From positions 1,736,001 through 1,800,000 of the forward strand of contig NZ_CP095073.1 of assembly GCF_022919095.1 (NCBI RefSeq): a DNA stretch of 64,000 nt, read 5' to 3'. Under the pieces are notes generated by a model that saw only the letters and a list, made by a program, of their open reading frames with translations, was not told where the DNA came from and ran no database searches. Below are positions 36,168 to 45,143 of the stretch, in pieces (position 1 is the first letter of the stretch; the number at the start of each line of letters is the position of its first letter). The translations under genes were made by a program, and so were the position numbers. This stretch comes from Halobacillus salinarum (lineage in GTDB: Bacteria > Bacillota > Bacilli > Bacillales > Halobacillaceae).

Positions 36168-37562
36168 ATGAAGGAAAAGATATTTTTTTATTATACAAGT
36201 GATTTACATAGTCATTTCGAAAATTGGCCGCAAATTATCGGTTACTTTAAGAAGCAGAAACAAAAACATGAACGCAATGGGGAATCCTATTGGATTCTTG
36301 ATAATGGAGACCACGTGGATAGGTTCCATCCCATTGCAGAAGGGTTAATGGGAAAAGGAAACGTTGAATTATTAAACAAGGCGGGATACAACCTTGCCAA
36401 TCTGGGGAATAATGAGGGGATTACGCTTGCTCATGAGGATTTGTTAACCCTCTATAACGAGGCTGCTTTCGATGTTGTTTGTGCGAATTTAAGTGTAATG
36501 GAAGGCGCGCAGCCCGAATGGCTCAAACCATATTCCATCATTACATCAAAGCGTGGATTGAAAATCGGTGTCATTGGTCTAACTGCACCATTTGAAACCT
36601 TTTACAAAATGCTCGGCTGGGAAATTAACAATCCTTTTGACGTGCTTGACCGCATGTTAGATGAAGTACAGCAGAAAGCAGATATTGTCGTACTTCTCTC
36701 ACACTTAGGGATTAATGATGATGAGGAAATCGCCAGAAAATATTCAGGTATAGACTTGATTATTGGCGGCCATACCCATCATTTATTTCAAAACGGAGAA
36801 TATACAAATAAATCGCTGTTAACGGCAGCGGGTAAACATGGAACGCACCTTGGAGAAGTCATGATCGAGTGGGATTTAGAGAAACATTCCATTGTAAAGA
36901 AAGAAGCTTATGCTGTTCCCACCGAACACATGGCTAAGGACGAAGAAACGACCAGCCAGGTGATTGAAATGAGGAATGAGGCAATCGCTTATCTTCAGGA
37001 ACCCGTGGCAGCCTTGAAAGAGCCGCTTTACATTGCCTGGTTCCAGGAAACTCCTTTAATGAAACAGCTTACATTTGAAATGCAGAAATGGACAGGGGCC
37101 GATATAGCAATGCTGAATGCCGGGGTACTGCTCGATCATTTGAGCAGTGGCGCCATTACTTTTCAAGATGTCCATAGGATTTGTCCGCACCCGATGAATC
37201 CTTGTAAAGTTGAACTTTATGGGGATGAGGTCCTTGAGGTGATAAGAGTTGCCCACACGAAGAAATTAACGGAGATGCGCTTGAAGGGCTTTGGCTTTCG
37301 CGGTGAAGTTATTGGACGGATGATTTTCACAGGGGTTGAGATCAAAACTTCACAAGAGTCTAACGGAGAAGAACACGTCGATAAGGTCTTGATTAATGGA
37401 GAGCTGATTCAAACGGATCGTCTCTATACACTAGCTACCGCGGATACCTTTACTTTTGGAAGTTTATTTCCTGAGATCGCTTATTCGAAAAAGAAAAAGT
37501 ATTATATGCCTGAGCTCTTAAGAGATTTATTGACTAGAGCGCTTCAGACTTTAAGCACTTAA
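36168..37562 (+). CDS. yunD: Metallophosphoesterase / 5'-nucleotidase-like protein YunD
   Basis: A 464-residue cytosolic enzyme of the UshA-type group without a signal peptide. The N-terminal phosphoesterase domain shows SDLHSHF (near residue 11), DNGDHVDRF, GNNEG, LSHLG and GGHTHH, all metal-binding motifs; the C-terminal nucleotidase domain shows LNAGVLLDHL, HPMNPCKVELYG and an ATADTFTFGS end. B. subtilis YunD is the closest named relative. It likely removes phosphate from nucleotides or related compounds. Ends in a terminator. Confidence 0.9.
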   Translation: MKEKIFFYYTSDLHSHFENWPQIIGYFKKQKQKHERNGESYWILDNGDHVDRFHPIAEGLMGKGNVELLNKAGYNLANLGNNEGITLAHEDLLTLYNEAAFDVVCANLSVMEGAQPEWLKPYSIITSKRGLKIGVIGLTAPFETFYKMLGWEINNPFDVLDRMLDEVQQKADIVVLLSHLGINDDEEIARKYSGIDLIIGGHTHHLFQNGEYTNKSLLTAAGKHGTHLGEVMIEWDLEKHSIVKKEAYAVPTEHMAKDEETTSQVIEMRNEAIAYLQEPVAALKEPLYIAWFQETPLMKQLTFEMQKWTGADIAMLNAGVLLDHLSSGAITFQDVHRICPHPMNPCKVELYGDEVLEVIRVAHTKKLTEMRLKGFGFRGEVIGRMIFTGVEIKTSQESNGEEHVDKVLINGELIQTDRLYTLATADTFTFGSLFPEIAYSKKKKYYMPELLRDLLTRALQTLST

Positions 37563-37568
37563 ACTTGC

Positions 37569-37596
37569 AAGCTGCCCGATTCGGGCAGCTTTTTTC
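37569..37596 (+). terminator. Terminator after yunD
   Basis: AAGCTGCCCGA pairs with TCGGGCAGCTT, followed by T residues. Confidence 0.92.
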
Positions 37597-37664
37597 ATGT
37601 TTATCAGATCATGTTTGTTATATAATGAAGACATGATTCGACAATAAGGTTCAAGGAGTTTCCT

Positions 37665-38759
37665 ATGAGATTAATCGAGACGAAAGCTTTACAGCCCGGC
37701 CAAGAGTTAGCAAAACCAATTTATAATGATGGTGGCCAAGCGTTATTAAAACCAGGGGTAACCATGACCCCGCTCCTTATTCAAAAGCTGATGGATTATT
37801 CAATTACATACGTTTATATTGAAGATGCAGCTACAGAGGATATCATAAGCCAGTATCCCATTACAGATGCACTGCGCAATGAAGCAGTCGCCTCTATCAA
37901 AACGGCATTTCAAGAGGTCTTCAAAAGTGACCAAATGAATCGTGGATTCGTTTTTGATAAAATTGGAAGCCAAATGATGGATGTGGTGCGTTCTATTATT
38001 CATGAACTGAGTTTACATAAAGAAGTGATTTCCCTGCTTTCGGATGTATTTGTATATGATGAATATATTTTTTCCCATTCTTTAAATGTAACCATGTATT
38101 CGCTGGCTTTAGGTATGGAACTGAATCTTCACAGAAATAAACTGGAAGAAATAGGGCTAGGTGCGATTTTACACGATGTTGGTAAAATCGAAGTTCCAAG
38201 GGATATCCTTCATAAACCTGCCAAACTGACCAAAGAAGAATTTACGGTCGTAAAAAATCATACAGATGCAGGCTTTCAAATTCTTCGTAATGCTGCGACC
38301 ATTCCATTAACGGCGGCTCACTGTGCATACCAGCATCATGAACGTTTGGACGGTTCAGGATATCCAAGGGGATTAGTGGAAGAAGACATTCATTTATATG
38401 GCAAGCTGCTAGCTGTGGCTGACGTATTTGATGCGGTCACAAGCAACCGCTCCTATCGGCCAGCGATGCTGCCCCATGAAGGATTAGAAATTTTGTACGC
38501 CGGTTCGGGAAGTTTGTTTGACCAAAGGATGGTGGAAGCTTTCCGTCGTTGTATTGCGGTTTACCCCAATGGTTTGACTGTTGAATTAAATGATGGCAGA
38601 ACCGGTGTAGTTGTACGGCAGAATCCTTACCTTTGTGACCGCCCCGTCGTGAGAATTTTTGAGGAGAAGAGGAATCCTGTTACGGCCAAGTATGAAATAG
38701 ATTTAAGTGAGCAATTAAATCTTGTCGTTAAAAATTGTGATACAACTTTCTTAAGTTAG
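37665..38759 (+). CDS. HD-GYP domain cyclic-di-nucleotide phosphodiesterase-like protein
   Basis: A 364-residue cytosolic protein. The N-terminal region (1-65, ending TYVYIED) is a small regulatory part common in HD-GYP proteins; the catalytic domain carries HSLNVTMYSLALG, ILHDVGKIEVP near residue 170, HTDAGFQIL, HHERLDGSGYPRGL near 226-239 and DVFDAVTSNRSYRP. All HD and GYP motif residues are present, so c-di-GMP (or a related dinucleotide) hydrolysis is likely. No receiver domain or membrane segment is present. Lone gene between yunD and yunB. Confidence 0.9.
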   Translation: MRLIETKALQPGQELAKPIYNDGGQALLKPGVTMTPLLIQKLMDYSITYVYIEDAATEDIISQYPITDALRNEAVASIKTAFQEVFKSDQMNRGFVFDKIGSQMMDVVRSIIHELSLHKEVISLLSDVFVYDEYIFSHSLNVTMYSLALGMELNLHRNKLEEIGLGAILHDVGKIEVPRDILHKPAKLTKEEFTVVKNHTDAGFQILRNAATIPLTAAHCAYQHHERLDGSGYPRGLVEEDIHLYGKLLAVADVFDAVTSNRSYRPAMLPHEGLEILYAGSGSLFDQRMVEAFRRCIAVYPNGLTVELNDGRTGVVVRQNPYLCDRPVVRIFEEKRNPVTAKYEIDLSEQLNLVVKNCDTTFLS

Positions 38760-38810
38760 TGCTTAAACCTCTCTGATTGGACATATAGATAGTTCAGGAG
38801 GGGTTGTTTA

Positions 38811-39587
38811 ATGAAAAAAAATAAAAACGCAACACGCCCTGACTCGCTTGGGAAAAAAATAGTTCTTACTTTTGTATTTTTTGTATTATTTACATCTTTC
38901 AGCCTGTGGTTTATTAATAGGGGAATCACCCCAACATTAATCGGGATTGCCGAAACAAAAACTCAGCAGCTGGCGAGGGATGCAATCAATGAGGCTGTTA
39001 ATAAACAGATTGCAGAAGATCTGCAATTTAATGATTTAGTGAAGATGGAGAAAGATGATAATGGAAATATCGTCTACATGGGGTGGAATTCCGTCGTTGT
39101 CAACAGAGTATTGAGAAATACAACATACCGTGTTCAAAATTTCCTGAAACGTATGGAATTAAATGAATTGCCTTTAGAGGACACGAGCTTGGAGCCTGAC
39201 ATTGATCCTGATCAGACTCAAGAGGATTTAGGCGAGCAGCCGGCAACCCTGATTGAAATTCCAATTGGTCAGGCTTCTAATAATTCCCTGTTAGCCAACC
39301 TCGGTCCAAAAGTTCCTGTACAATTGCGAGTCATCGGGGATGTTCAGTCGAACTTTAAAAGTGAAATGACCGAATATGGAATCAACGCTGCTCTCTTTAA
39401 ACTTGCTATTCACATCGAAGTAAATGTTCGAATCGTCATTCCTTTCTCATCAGAAACAACTACAGTTGCTTCAGATATACCGATTGATACGAGCACAATT
39501 ATGGGAAAAGTGCCAAACTTTTATAATGGCATGGGAGCAAATGGTGAATCTACCCCGTTTTCGTATCCAATGGACCCCTTGCAATAA
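38811..39587 (+). CDS. yunB: Sporulation protein YunB
   Basis: A 258-residue protein with one N-terminal membrane helix (about 17-36) and a large extracytoplasmic part. The GITPTLIGIAETKTQQLARDAINEAVNKQI segment and the GWNSVVVNRVLRNTTYRVQNFLKRME stretch match YunB, a sigma-E-dependent mother-cell protein needed for efficient sporulation, with unknown molecular role. A TCAGGAGGGG site precedes the ATG. The gene lies near lytH, as in B. subtilis, although here a transporter block separates them. Confidence 0.9.
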   Translation: MKKNKNATRPDSLGKKIVLTFVFFVLFTSFSLWFINRGITPTLIGIAETKTQQLARDAINEAVNKQIAEDLQFNDLVKMEKDDNGNIVYMGWNSVVVNRVLRNTTYRVQNFLKRMELNELPLEDTSLEPDIDPDQTQEDLGEQPATLIEIPIGQASNNSLLANLGPKVPVQLRVIGDVQSNFKSEMTEYGINAALFKLAIHIEVNVRIVIPFSSETTTVASDIPIDTSTIMGKVPNFYNGMGANGESTPFSYPMDPLQ

Positions 39588-39640
39588 CTACTGTGAACTG
39601 ATAAAATGTCAAAGAACTAAATATGCGTGACCTTATCAGA

Positions 39641-39820
39641 CGATGAGGTAGAGGAGCGAGTCTCATAAGTATCCAACCGGAGCCTGACACGGCATGGATG
39701 GTTGGAAAAAGGGAGGCTTGCCGAAGCACAGCTTGATGTCCTCAACTGTGCTGGTGTACACCTGAATAAGGCGTGCACTGTCATGCATGCTATTAAGGGT
39801 GCATGGGGAGCTACAGATCG
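39641..39820 (+). promoter_or_regulatory. Lysine riboswitch (L-box)
   Basis: The conserved core is visible: GATGAGGTAGAGGAGCGAG at the 5' side, ATAAGTA, GGAGGCTTGCCGAAGC in the middle, GCTGGTGTACACCTGAATAAGG, and GGGGAGCTAC closing the first stem. Lysine binding should promote the terminator just downstream and reduce expression of the transporter. Confidence 0.93.
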
Positions 39821-39847
39821 AATGGATGATAATCAAAATTGCTGCAG

Positions 39848-39881
39848 GCAATGATAGGTTATTTTCTATCATTGCTTTTTT
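39848..39881 (+). terminator. Lysine-controlled terminator before the NhaC-family transporter
   Basis: GCAATGATAG pairs perfectly with CTATCATTGC around an eight-base loop, followed by six T. Confidence 0.93.
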
Positions 39882-39948
39882 ATTCCCTCATTTATTCCAC
39901 AGTAGCCTTCCGATCCATCACATCATTGCAAAATGGAGGAGAACCACT

Positions 39949-41529
39949 ATGGAAGGAACGATTTATTCACTTATACCTGCTGTATTAATGCTGCTTCTTG
40001 TTGTCCTGACAAGGAGAGTAATCTTGTCTCTTGGAGCAGGAATTGTAGTTGGAGCTCTAATGCTTGCCAGCTTTAACATTCCGGCTACCTTGCAAAATAT
40101 CTGGACTAAATTCTATACCATTTTTTATAGTGAAGGAGCTTTAAACACAGGGAATATTTATTTACTGAGTTTTCTGCTGTTACTCGGGATCACAACTGCT
40201 TTCATGTCAGCTTCTGGCGGCAGCCGCGCATTTGGGAGGTGGGCCGTTCAGCACATTAAGACAAGAAAGGGAGCCAAACTGGTTCCTGTCATCCTCGGAA
40301 TTATTATTTTTATCGATGATTATTTTAATGCTTTAGCTGTCGGTCAAGTGGCAAGGCCGCTTACAGACCGTCACAAAGTGTCTCGAGCAAAGCTTGCGTA
40401 CTATATCGACTCTACCTCAGCTCCTGTAACCGTTATTTCTCCAATATCAAGCTGGGGTGCTTATATCATCGGTACAATTGGCAGCATACTAGCTGCAAAT
40501 GAAATCACTGAATATCATGCACTGGAAGCATTTATCAGGATGATTCCTGCAAACTTTTATGTGTTTGCTGCTTTGCTATTAGTATTTTTAACTGTGTTTT
40601 TACGATTGGATTTCGGACCGATGAAAACCCATGAAACGAGAGCTTTGGAAACAGGCGACTTGATTGACAAAAGAAAAGGAAAAGTACCTGGAGATCTGAA
40701 CGATGAATTTACAGAGCATGATAACGGCCGGATGATCCACCTTATTCTTCCTATTGTATTTCTTGTGACAGGAACCATTGCAGCAATGATAATTACTGGA
40801 ATTAGAAACACAACCGGCGGGGTTGATATACTCGCTGTATTTGCAAACACAAACGTTAACATTTCCTTATTTATCGGGGGTGCGATTTCTGTTTTAAGCG
40901 CAGCTTTCATGTATATTGCTCAACCTAAGCCTAAATCATCTATAAGTCAGGTCAGCTGGGAAGGAATTAAAGCGATGCTCCCGGCACTCTACATTCTTAT
41001 ATTTGCCTGGATGATCGGTGATATCATCGGTGGTTTAGGAACAGGCGAGTATTTAGCAGATCAGTTTAATCAAGCTTCAATAAACCCGTCCTATCTGCCT
41101 TTCCTTATATTTATAGTTTCTGGATTCATGGCTCTTGCCACAGGAACCTCCTGGGGTACTTTCGGCATTATGCTGCCGATCGCAGGAGAGATTGCAGCTG
41201 TTACCGATGCGAATTTAGTACTTCCTGCCCTATCCGCTGTATTAGCAGGTTCGGTATTTGGAGACCATTGTTCTCCAATCTCTGATACCACCATTCTCTC
41301 GTCGACAGGAGCAGGGGCAAATCATATTGATCATGTAATGACCCAGCTTCCATATGCAGGCCTTGCTGCAGGGGCTGCCGCTATTGGGTATCTCCTTTTA
41401 GGATTGACGGGAGGGGTGTGGCTGCCCTTATTGCTGACTTTGATCATCGTAATAGTTGCAGGTATATTGATCCATTCCTTATCTCCTGTAAAAGAAAACA
41501 AAAAACCGTATATTCAGCCTAAAGGATAA
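39949..41529 (+). CDS. NhaC-family transporter, probable lysine importer (LysW-like)
   Basis: A 526-residue polytopic protein with about 12 helices of the NhaC antiporter superfamily: FIDDYFNALAVGQVARPLTDRHKVSRAKLAYYIDSTSAPVTVISPIS near residues 121-167 and TGTSWGTFGIMLPIAGE with GSVFGDHCSPISDTTILSS near 400-450. Family members can be Na+/H+ antiporters, but this gene sits behind a lysine riboswitch, and comparative work has proposed a lysine-transporting NhaC subgroup (LysW). I therefore infer lysine uptake. ATG at 39949 follows TGGAGGAG. Own terminator. Confidence 0.88.
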   Translation: MEGTIYSLIPAVLMLLLVVLTRRVILSLGAGIVVGALMLASFNIPATLQNIWTKFYTIFYSEGALNTGNIYLLSFLLLLGITTAFMSASGGSRAFGRWAVQHIKTRKGAKLVPVILGIIIFIDDYFNALAVGQVARPLTDRHKVSRAKLAYYIDSTSAPVTVISPISSWGAYIIGTIGSILAANEITEYHALEAFIRMIPANFYVFAALLLVFLTVFLRLDFGPMKTHETRALETGDLIDKRKGKVPGDLNDEFTEHDNGRMIHLILPIVFLVTGTIAAMIITGIRNTTGGVDILAVFANTNVNISLFIGGAISVLSAAFMYIAQPKPKSSISQVSWEGIKAMLPALYILIFAWMIGDIIGGLGTGEYLADQFNQASINPSYLPFLIFIVSGFMALATGTSWGTFGIMLPIAGEIAAVTDANLVLPALSAVLAGSVFGDHCSPISDTTILSSTGAGANHIDHVMTQLPYAGLAAGAAAIGYLLLGLTGGVWLPLLLTLIIVIVAGILIHSLSPVKENKKPYIQPKG

Positions 41530-41558
41530 AAGCACACGAGGCTTTTATCCTTTTTTTA
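41524..41558 (+). terminator. Terminator overlapping the transporter stop codon
   Basis: GGATAAAAGC pairs perfectly with GCTTTTATCC, followed by seven T. The left arm contains the stop codon. Confidence 0.93.
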
Positions 41559-41594
41559 CTACTTGTGTAAAATTCTTAATATTTCAATATTTTT

Positions 41595-41623
41595 TTGACA
41601 AGCCCGTAGGGGATGGGTATAAT
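41595..41623 (+). promoter_or_regulatory. Consensus sigma-A promoter of the NSS symporter operon
   Basis: Exact TTGACA and TATAAT hexamers with a 17-base spacer. A short hairpin (CCTTTAC with GTAAAGG) lies in the leader at 41667-41694, close to the ribosome site. Confidence 0.85.
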
Positions 41624-41722
41624 TAAGCATGAATAATCAGAAAAAAATAAAAATTTGAAACATTTCCTTTACGATTTCATTAAATTGTAAAGGAGTTTCA
41701 TTAATAAAGGGAGGTCTTTCAC

Positions 41723-43258
41723 ATGGAAAATCGTGCACAATGGGGAACACGGGTTGGTTTCCTGCTGGCTGCAATGGGGTCAGCGATCGGTTTAGGTAAC
41801 ATTTGGCGCTTTCCGGCTACAGCCTATGAAAGCGGTGGAGGAGCATTCATCATACCTTATTTATTTGCTCTGCTTACGGCTGGTATTCCAATCTTAATTT
41901 TGGAATATACCATTGGCCATAAATACAGAGGTTCTGCTCCTAAATCCTTCGGCAGGCTTCGAAAGGGTTTTGAATGGATGGGGTGGTGGCAGGTGGCCAT
42001 AGCATTTGTCATATCCACCTATTACGCAGTGATTATTGCCTGGGCAATTATGTATGCATTTTACTCTCTTAATTTATCTTGGGGCGATGATCCAACCAGC
42101 TTTTTCGTCGGTGACTTCCTGAATCTTGTAGATCCAGGACAATTTGGCGGAATGGTACCAAAAGTACTGCTGCCTTTACTGGCGGTCTGGGTCATTACAC
42201 TTGGATTCCTTGGACGAGGAATTAAAAAAGGGATTGAGGTTGCTAATAAAATTTTCATCCCGGCATTATTAGTTCTTTTCCTTATTATTGTCATCCGTGC
42301 GGTGACTCTTGAAGGAGCGGGTGAAGGATTGTCTGCCTTCTTTACTCCTCAGTGGAGCAAGATCGCAGATCCGCAAGTCTGGGTAGCAGCTTATGGACAG
42401 ATTTTCTTCAGTTTATCCATTGCTTTTGCGATTATGATCACCTACTCTTCCTATCTGCCTAAGAAGTCTGATATTACCAATAATGCATTTATCACAGGTT
42501 TTGCTAACTCATCTTTTGAAATTTTAGCAGGAATCGGTGTATTTGCAGCCATCGGATTTATGGCAAATTCTTATGGAACAAGTGTGAGTGATCTGGCGGC
42601 TGAAAAAGGGGTCGGGGGAATTGGACTCGCATTTATGGTCTTCCCTGAGATTATCAGCCAGATTCCTGGGATCCCAGGGTTGTTTGGCGTCCTCTTCTTT
42701 GTCTCTCTAGTACTAGCCGGTCTTTCTTCATTAATTTCGATTACGGAGACTTATGTGGCAGCTGTTTCAGAGAAGTTTAATATTTCCAGAACAAAATCCG
42801 TCATCTTCGGTGGTGGATTTTCCGCGATTATTTCATTAGCTTATGCTACAAAAGGCGGTCTTAGCTTACTTGATACGGTAGACCACTTTATTAATAACTA
42901 CGGTATTGCTTTATCCGGATTGTTTGAAGTGGTTGCTCTAGCCTGGTTTGCCCGCGGATTGAAAAGTTATCAATCGCATGCTAATGAAGTATCCGATATC
43001 CGCCTTGGCGGATGGTGGAGGATTTGTCTTGGTGTGATCACTCCTATCGTTTTAGGATATATGATGCTTCAAAACCTCCGTGCAGAAGTGACCGAAGCTT
43101 ATGCAGGATATCCAATCGACTTTTTGTTTAACTTTGGCTGGATCGTAGCCATCGGAGCTATTTTTGTCGGGGCATTACTTTCCATTAAAAAATGGCCGAA
43201 CGACGAATTAAAATACCAGCAGGAAATGGATGATGACACGAAGGAGGTTGCTCGATAA
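41723..43258 (+). CDS. Neurotransmitter:sodium symporter family transporter (MetP/alanine-methionine type)
   Basis: A 511-residue Na+-coupled amino-acid symporter with 11-12 helices and the LeuT fold. The Na+ site motif in the first helix is GFLLAAMGSAIGLGNIWRFPATAYESGGGAFIIPY (residues 12-46). Unwound sixth-helix residues FFSLSIAFAIMITYSSYLP are near 229-247. The stop codon shares one base with a small membrane gene that encodes the 31-residue partner seen with methionine/alanine NSS importers, so such a substrate is likely. Perfect sigma-A promoter, GGGAGGT site. Confidence 0.92.
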   Translation: MENRAQWGTRVGFLLAAMGSAIGLGNIWRFPATAYESGGGAFIIPYLFALLTAGIPILILEYTIGHKYRGSAPKSFGRLRKGFEWMGWWQVAIAFVISTYYAVIIAWAIMYAFYSLNLSWGDDPTSFFVGDFLNLVDPGQFGGMVPKVLLPLLAVWVITLGFLGRGIKKGIEVANKIFIPALLVLFLIIVIRAVTLEGAGEGLSAFFTPQWSKIADPQVWVAAYGQIFFSLSIAFAIMITYSSYLPKKSDITNNAFITGFANSSFEILAGIGVFAAIGFMANSYGTSVSDLAAEKGVGGIGLAFMVFPEIISQIPGIPGLFGVLFFVSLVLAGLSSLISITETYVAAVSEKFNISRTKSVIFGGGFSAIISLAYATKGGLSLLDTVDHFINNYGIALSGLFEVVALAWFARGLKSYQSHANEVSDIRLGGWWRICLGVITPIVLGYMMLQNLRAEVTEAYAGYPIDFLFNFGWIVAIGAIFVGALLSIKKWPNDELKYQQEMDDDTKEVAR

Positions 43259-43353
43259 TGGCTGTTTTCATGTTCATTATTACGATCGGCATCATTTGGG
43301 GCGGCCTGGCTGCAAGTATTATTCATGCTGTCCGGAAAGCTAAAGCCAATTAA
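43258..43353 (+). CDS. metS: Small subunit of methionine/alanine NSS transporter (MetS-like)
   Basis: A 31-residue peptide, MAVFMFIITIGIIWGGLAASIIHAVRKAKAN, summarised as one hydrophobic helix (about 3-23) followed by a basic end. This size, the GIIWGGL core and its place after an NSS symporter match the MetS-type small subunits needed by MetP-type methionine/alanine importers. The ATG overlaps the transporter stop (TAATG), and AAGGAGG lies at a proper distance, so coupled translation is clear. Easily missed because of its size. Confidence 0.85.
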   Translation: MAVFMFIITIGIIWGGLAASIIHAVRKAKAN

Positions 43354-43356
43354 TAA

Positions 43357-43394
43357 AACAGCGGCAGGGAAATCATCTCTGCCGCTGTTTTTTT
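43357..43394. terminator. Bidirectional terminator between the NSS operon and lytH
   Basis: AACAGCGGCAGGGA pairs with TCTCTGCCGCTGTT with one mismatch, then seven T; T-rich on the other strand as well. Confidence 0.85.
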
Positions 43395-44339
43395 ATTTTC
43401 TTGCCATTCGTTCCCATTTTCTTAAATATGGATAAGGATCAAAAGACCACTCATTTTTCCCATTATCCTGGTACATACCGTAATGAAGATGAGGTGGAAA
43501 TTTACCAGAGGTGCCTGGTGGCCCGTAGCCAGACGCACCAACTGATCCAATCACGTCCCCAGGCTGGACAACATCACCAATTTCTACGCCTTCTTTAAAT
43601 CCATTAAGGTGGGCATAATAGTGATAGATATTGTAAATATCACGGATCCCGATTCTCCATCCGCCATATTTGTTCCATCCCTTCATCTCAATAACTCCAT
43701 AAGTTGTTGATTTTACCGGCACACCGTAATTGGCAAAAATATCCGTACCTTCATGAATTCTCCTGCCTCCGAATCCACGTGCATCCCCCAAGTACTGCGA
43801 TAGCTGTAGTTAGCTTGGATAGGTACTGGAAAGTCCCGCTTAGTAAGGGAAACGGTTTGAAATTTTTCAAATACTTTTGCAGTATTCATGACCGTTTGCA
43901 CCGTTAAGTCCCGCTTGTAGTAATTCCATAAGGCGATTTTAATATCGTCTCTCGTAGTCCCGTATGACTTTATATAAGAGGCCATTGACCAAAGTACATC
44001 TTCATCATTATTCAATTGGATTTTCCCATCCCCGTTGCCATCAGATCCCCAGCCTTCAGGAAATACATCGGCAGGCATTTCTCCTGCACTTCCTGTCCAA
44101 AATAAGGGATCCGGTTCGATAGCGGTAATGCGGTTTTTTCCCATCGAGGAGTGGATTTGGCGTTCGTATTGATCAACGGCAGCTAAATACTCCCAAGGGA
44201 TTTCTGTTAAAGCAGACGTTTTTTTGTAGAGTGCGAGCCTTGCTGCACTCTCTTCATCTGCGTAGACAGGGGAGTTAGGAAATAAAAATAATAAACAACT
44301 AAGAGTTAAAAACAATCCTAAACATTTCATCCTATTCAC
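43393..44339 (-). pseudogene. lytH: L-Ala-D-Glu endopeptidase LytH-like (M23 family), frameshifted
   Basis: About 315 codons. A signal peptide (1-27, ending at PVYADEE) and a lysozyme-like helical domain with WEYLAAVDQYER and IKIALWNYYKRD precede the break; an M23 peptidase domain with RIHEGTDIFA (zinc His and Asp) and PPHLHYGM (second zinc ligand and catalytic His) follows in another frame. The break is in the five-C run 43785-43789 (plus strand), where one more base would give STWGDARGFGG. LytH trims peptidoglycan side chains during spore maturation. Position near yunB supports the name. Real loss or consensus error. Confidence 0.82.
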
Positions 44340-44410
44340 CTACAGGTCGTTTAATACTGTTAGCATGTGGAAAATAACTGTAGTTATGATTGGAAAAGAC
44401 AGGGAGCTTG

Positions 44411-45010
44411 TCAGCGTCCCATCTCTTCTTTCATATTTTCAGCCGCGTTATTTGGCGTCGTTTTTCCCTGTGGAGCTTTCTTCATTTTGTTTACAACACT
44501 GTCAATGACACTGTTGTAATTTTTATCATAAACAGTAGAGGTACTCAGGCTTTGGATATCTCCAAATGCTGACGGCTGATCGGAAACATATACGTGATAA
44601 AAACTCGGTACGAGAGAGTATGCTGTTTTTTGCACCATATCAGCTGCCCGGTTTCTGTCTTCACCTTCCGGCGGTCTGTACGCAACCAGTACTTTATTAT
44701 CTGTTACTAAGGTTGCCACGTCTTCAAAGCCATCATACGTTAAGATCATACGTGTCACCATGTCTGCAACTTGTTCTTTGTTCACTTTAATTTTGCGCTG
44801 CTGTTCCTTTTTTTGATCCAGCTGTGTGCTTTTAAATCGGACATACCCTACTTGGCCATCCACTAATTTGTCATTGTAGCTATCCATAGGGTTGCCATTA
44901 AGTGCATCATCCTTGTCGTGTTTATTATCAGCATTTTTGACTTCATCTGCACATCCTGCAGGAATAAGCAGGGCTGCAGCAAGAAGAAAAGGTAATGGTT
45001 TGAATTTCAT
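44411..45010 (-). CDS. yutC: YhcN/YlaJ-family sporulation lipoprotein YutC
   Basis: A 199-residue lipoprotein: signal peptide ending IPAGC with Cys20, a charged linker, then a YhcN/YlaJ domain with VADMVTRMILTYDGFEDVATLVTDNKVLVAYR. Proteins of this family are made in sporulation and sit at the forespore or spore membrane. I chose the ATG at 45010, six bases after AGGAGG; a second ATG two codons upstream has no space to the ribosome site. In B. subtilis yutC lies next to lipA; lipA is absent here between yutC and lytH. Confidence 0.85.
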   Translation of the reverse strand: MKFKPLPFLLAAALLIPAGCADEVKNADNKHDKDDALNGNPMDSYNDKLVDGQVGYVRFKSTQLDQKKEQQRKIKVNKEQVADMVTRMILTYDGFEDVATLVTDNKVLVAYRPPEGEDRNRAADMVQKTAYSLVPSFYHVYVSDQPSAFGDIQSLSTSTVYDKNYNSVIDSVVNKMKKAPQGKTTPNNAAENMKEEMGR

Positions 45011-45143
45011 AGACATCCTCCTAGAGAAATTTGTTCATATAGTTAGGTTGGACGGATTTTTTGGATTAATACAAAAAACACCCATAGGGAATTACGTGTG
45101 TATAAAGAAATATGGTACACTTAGAAATAGGTAAGAGGTGATA

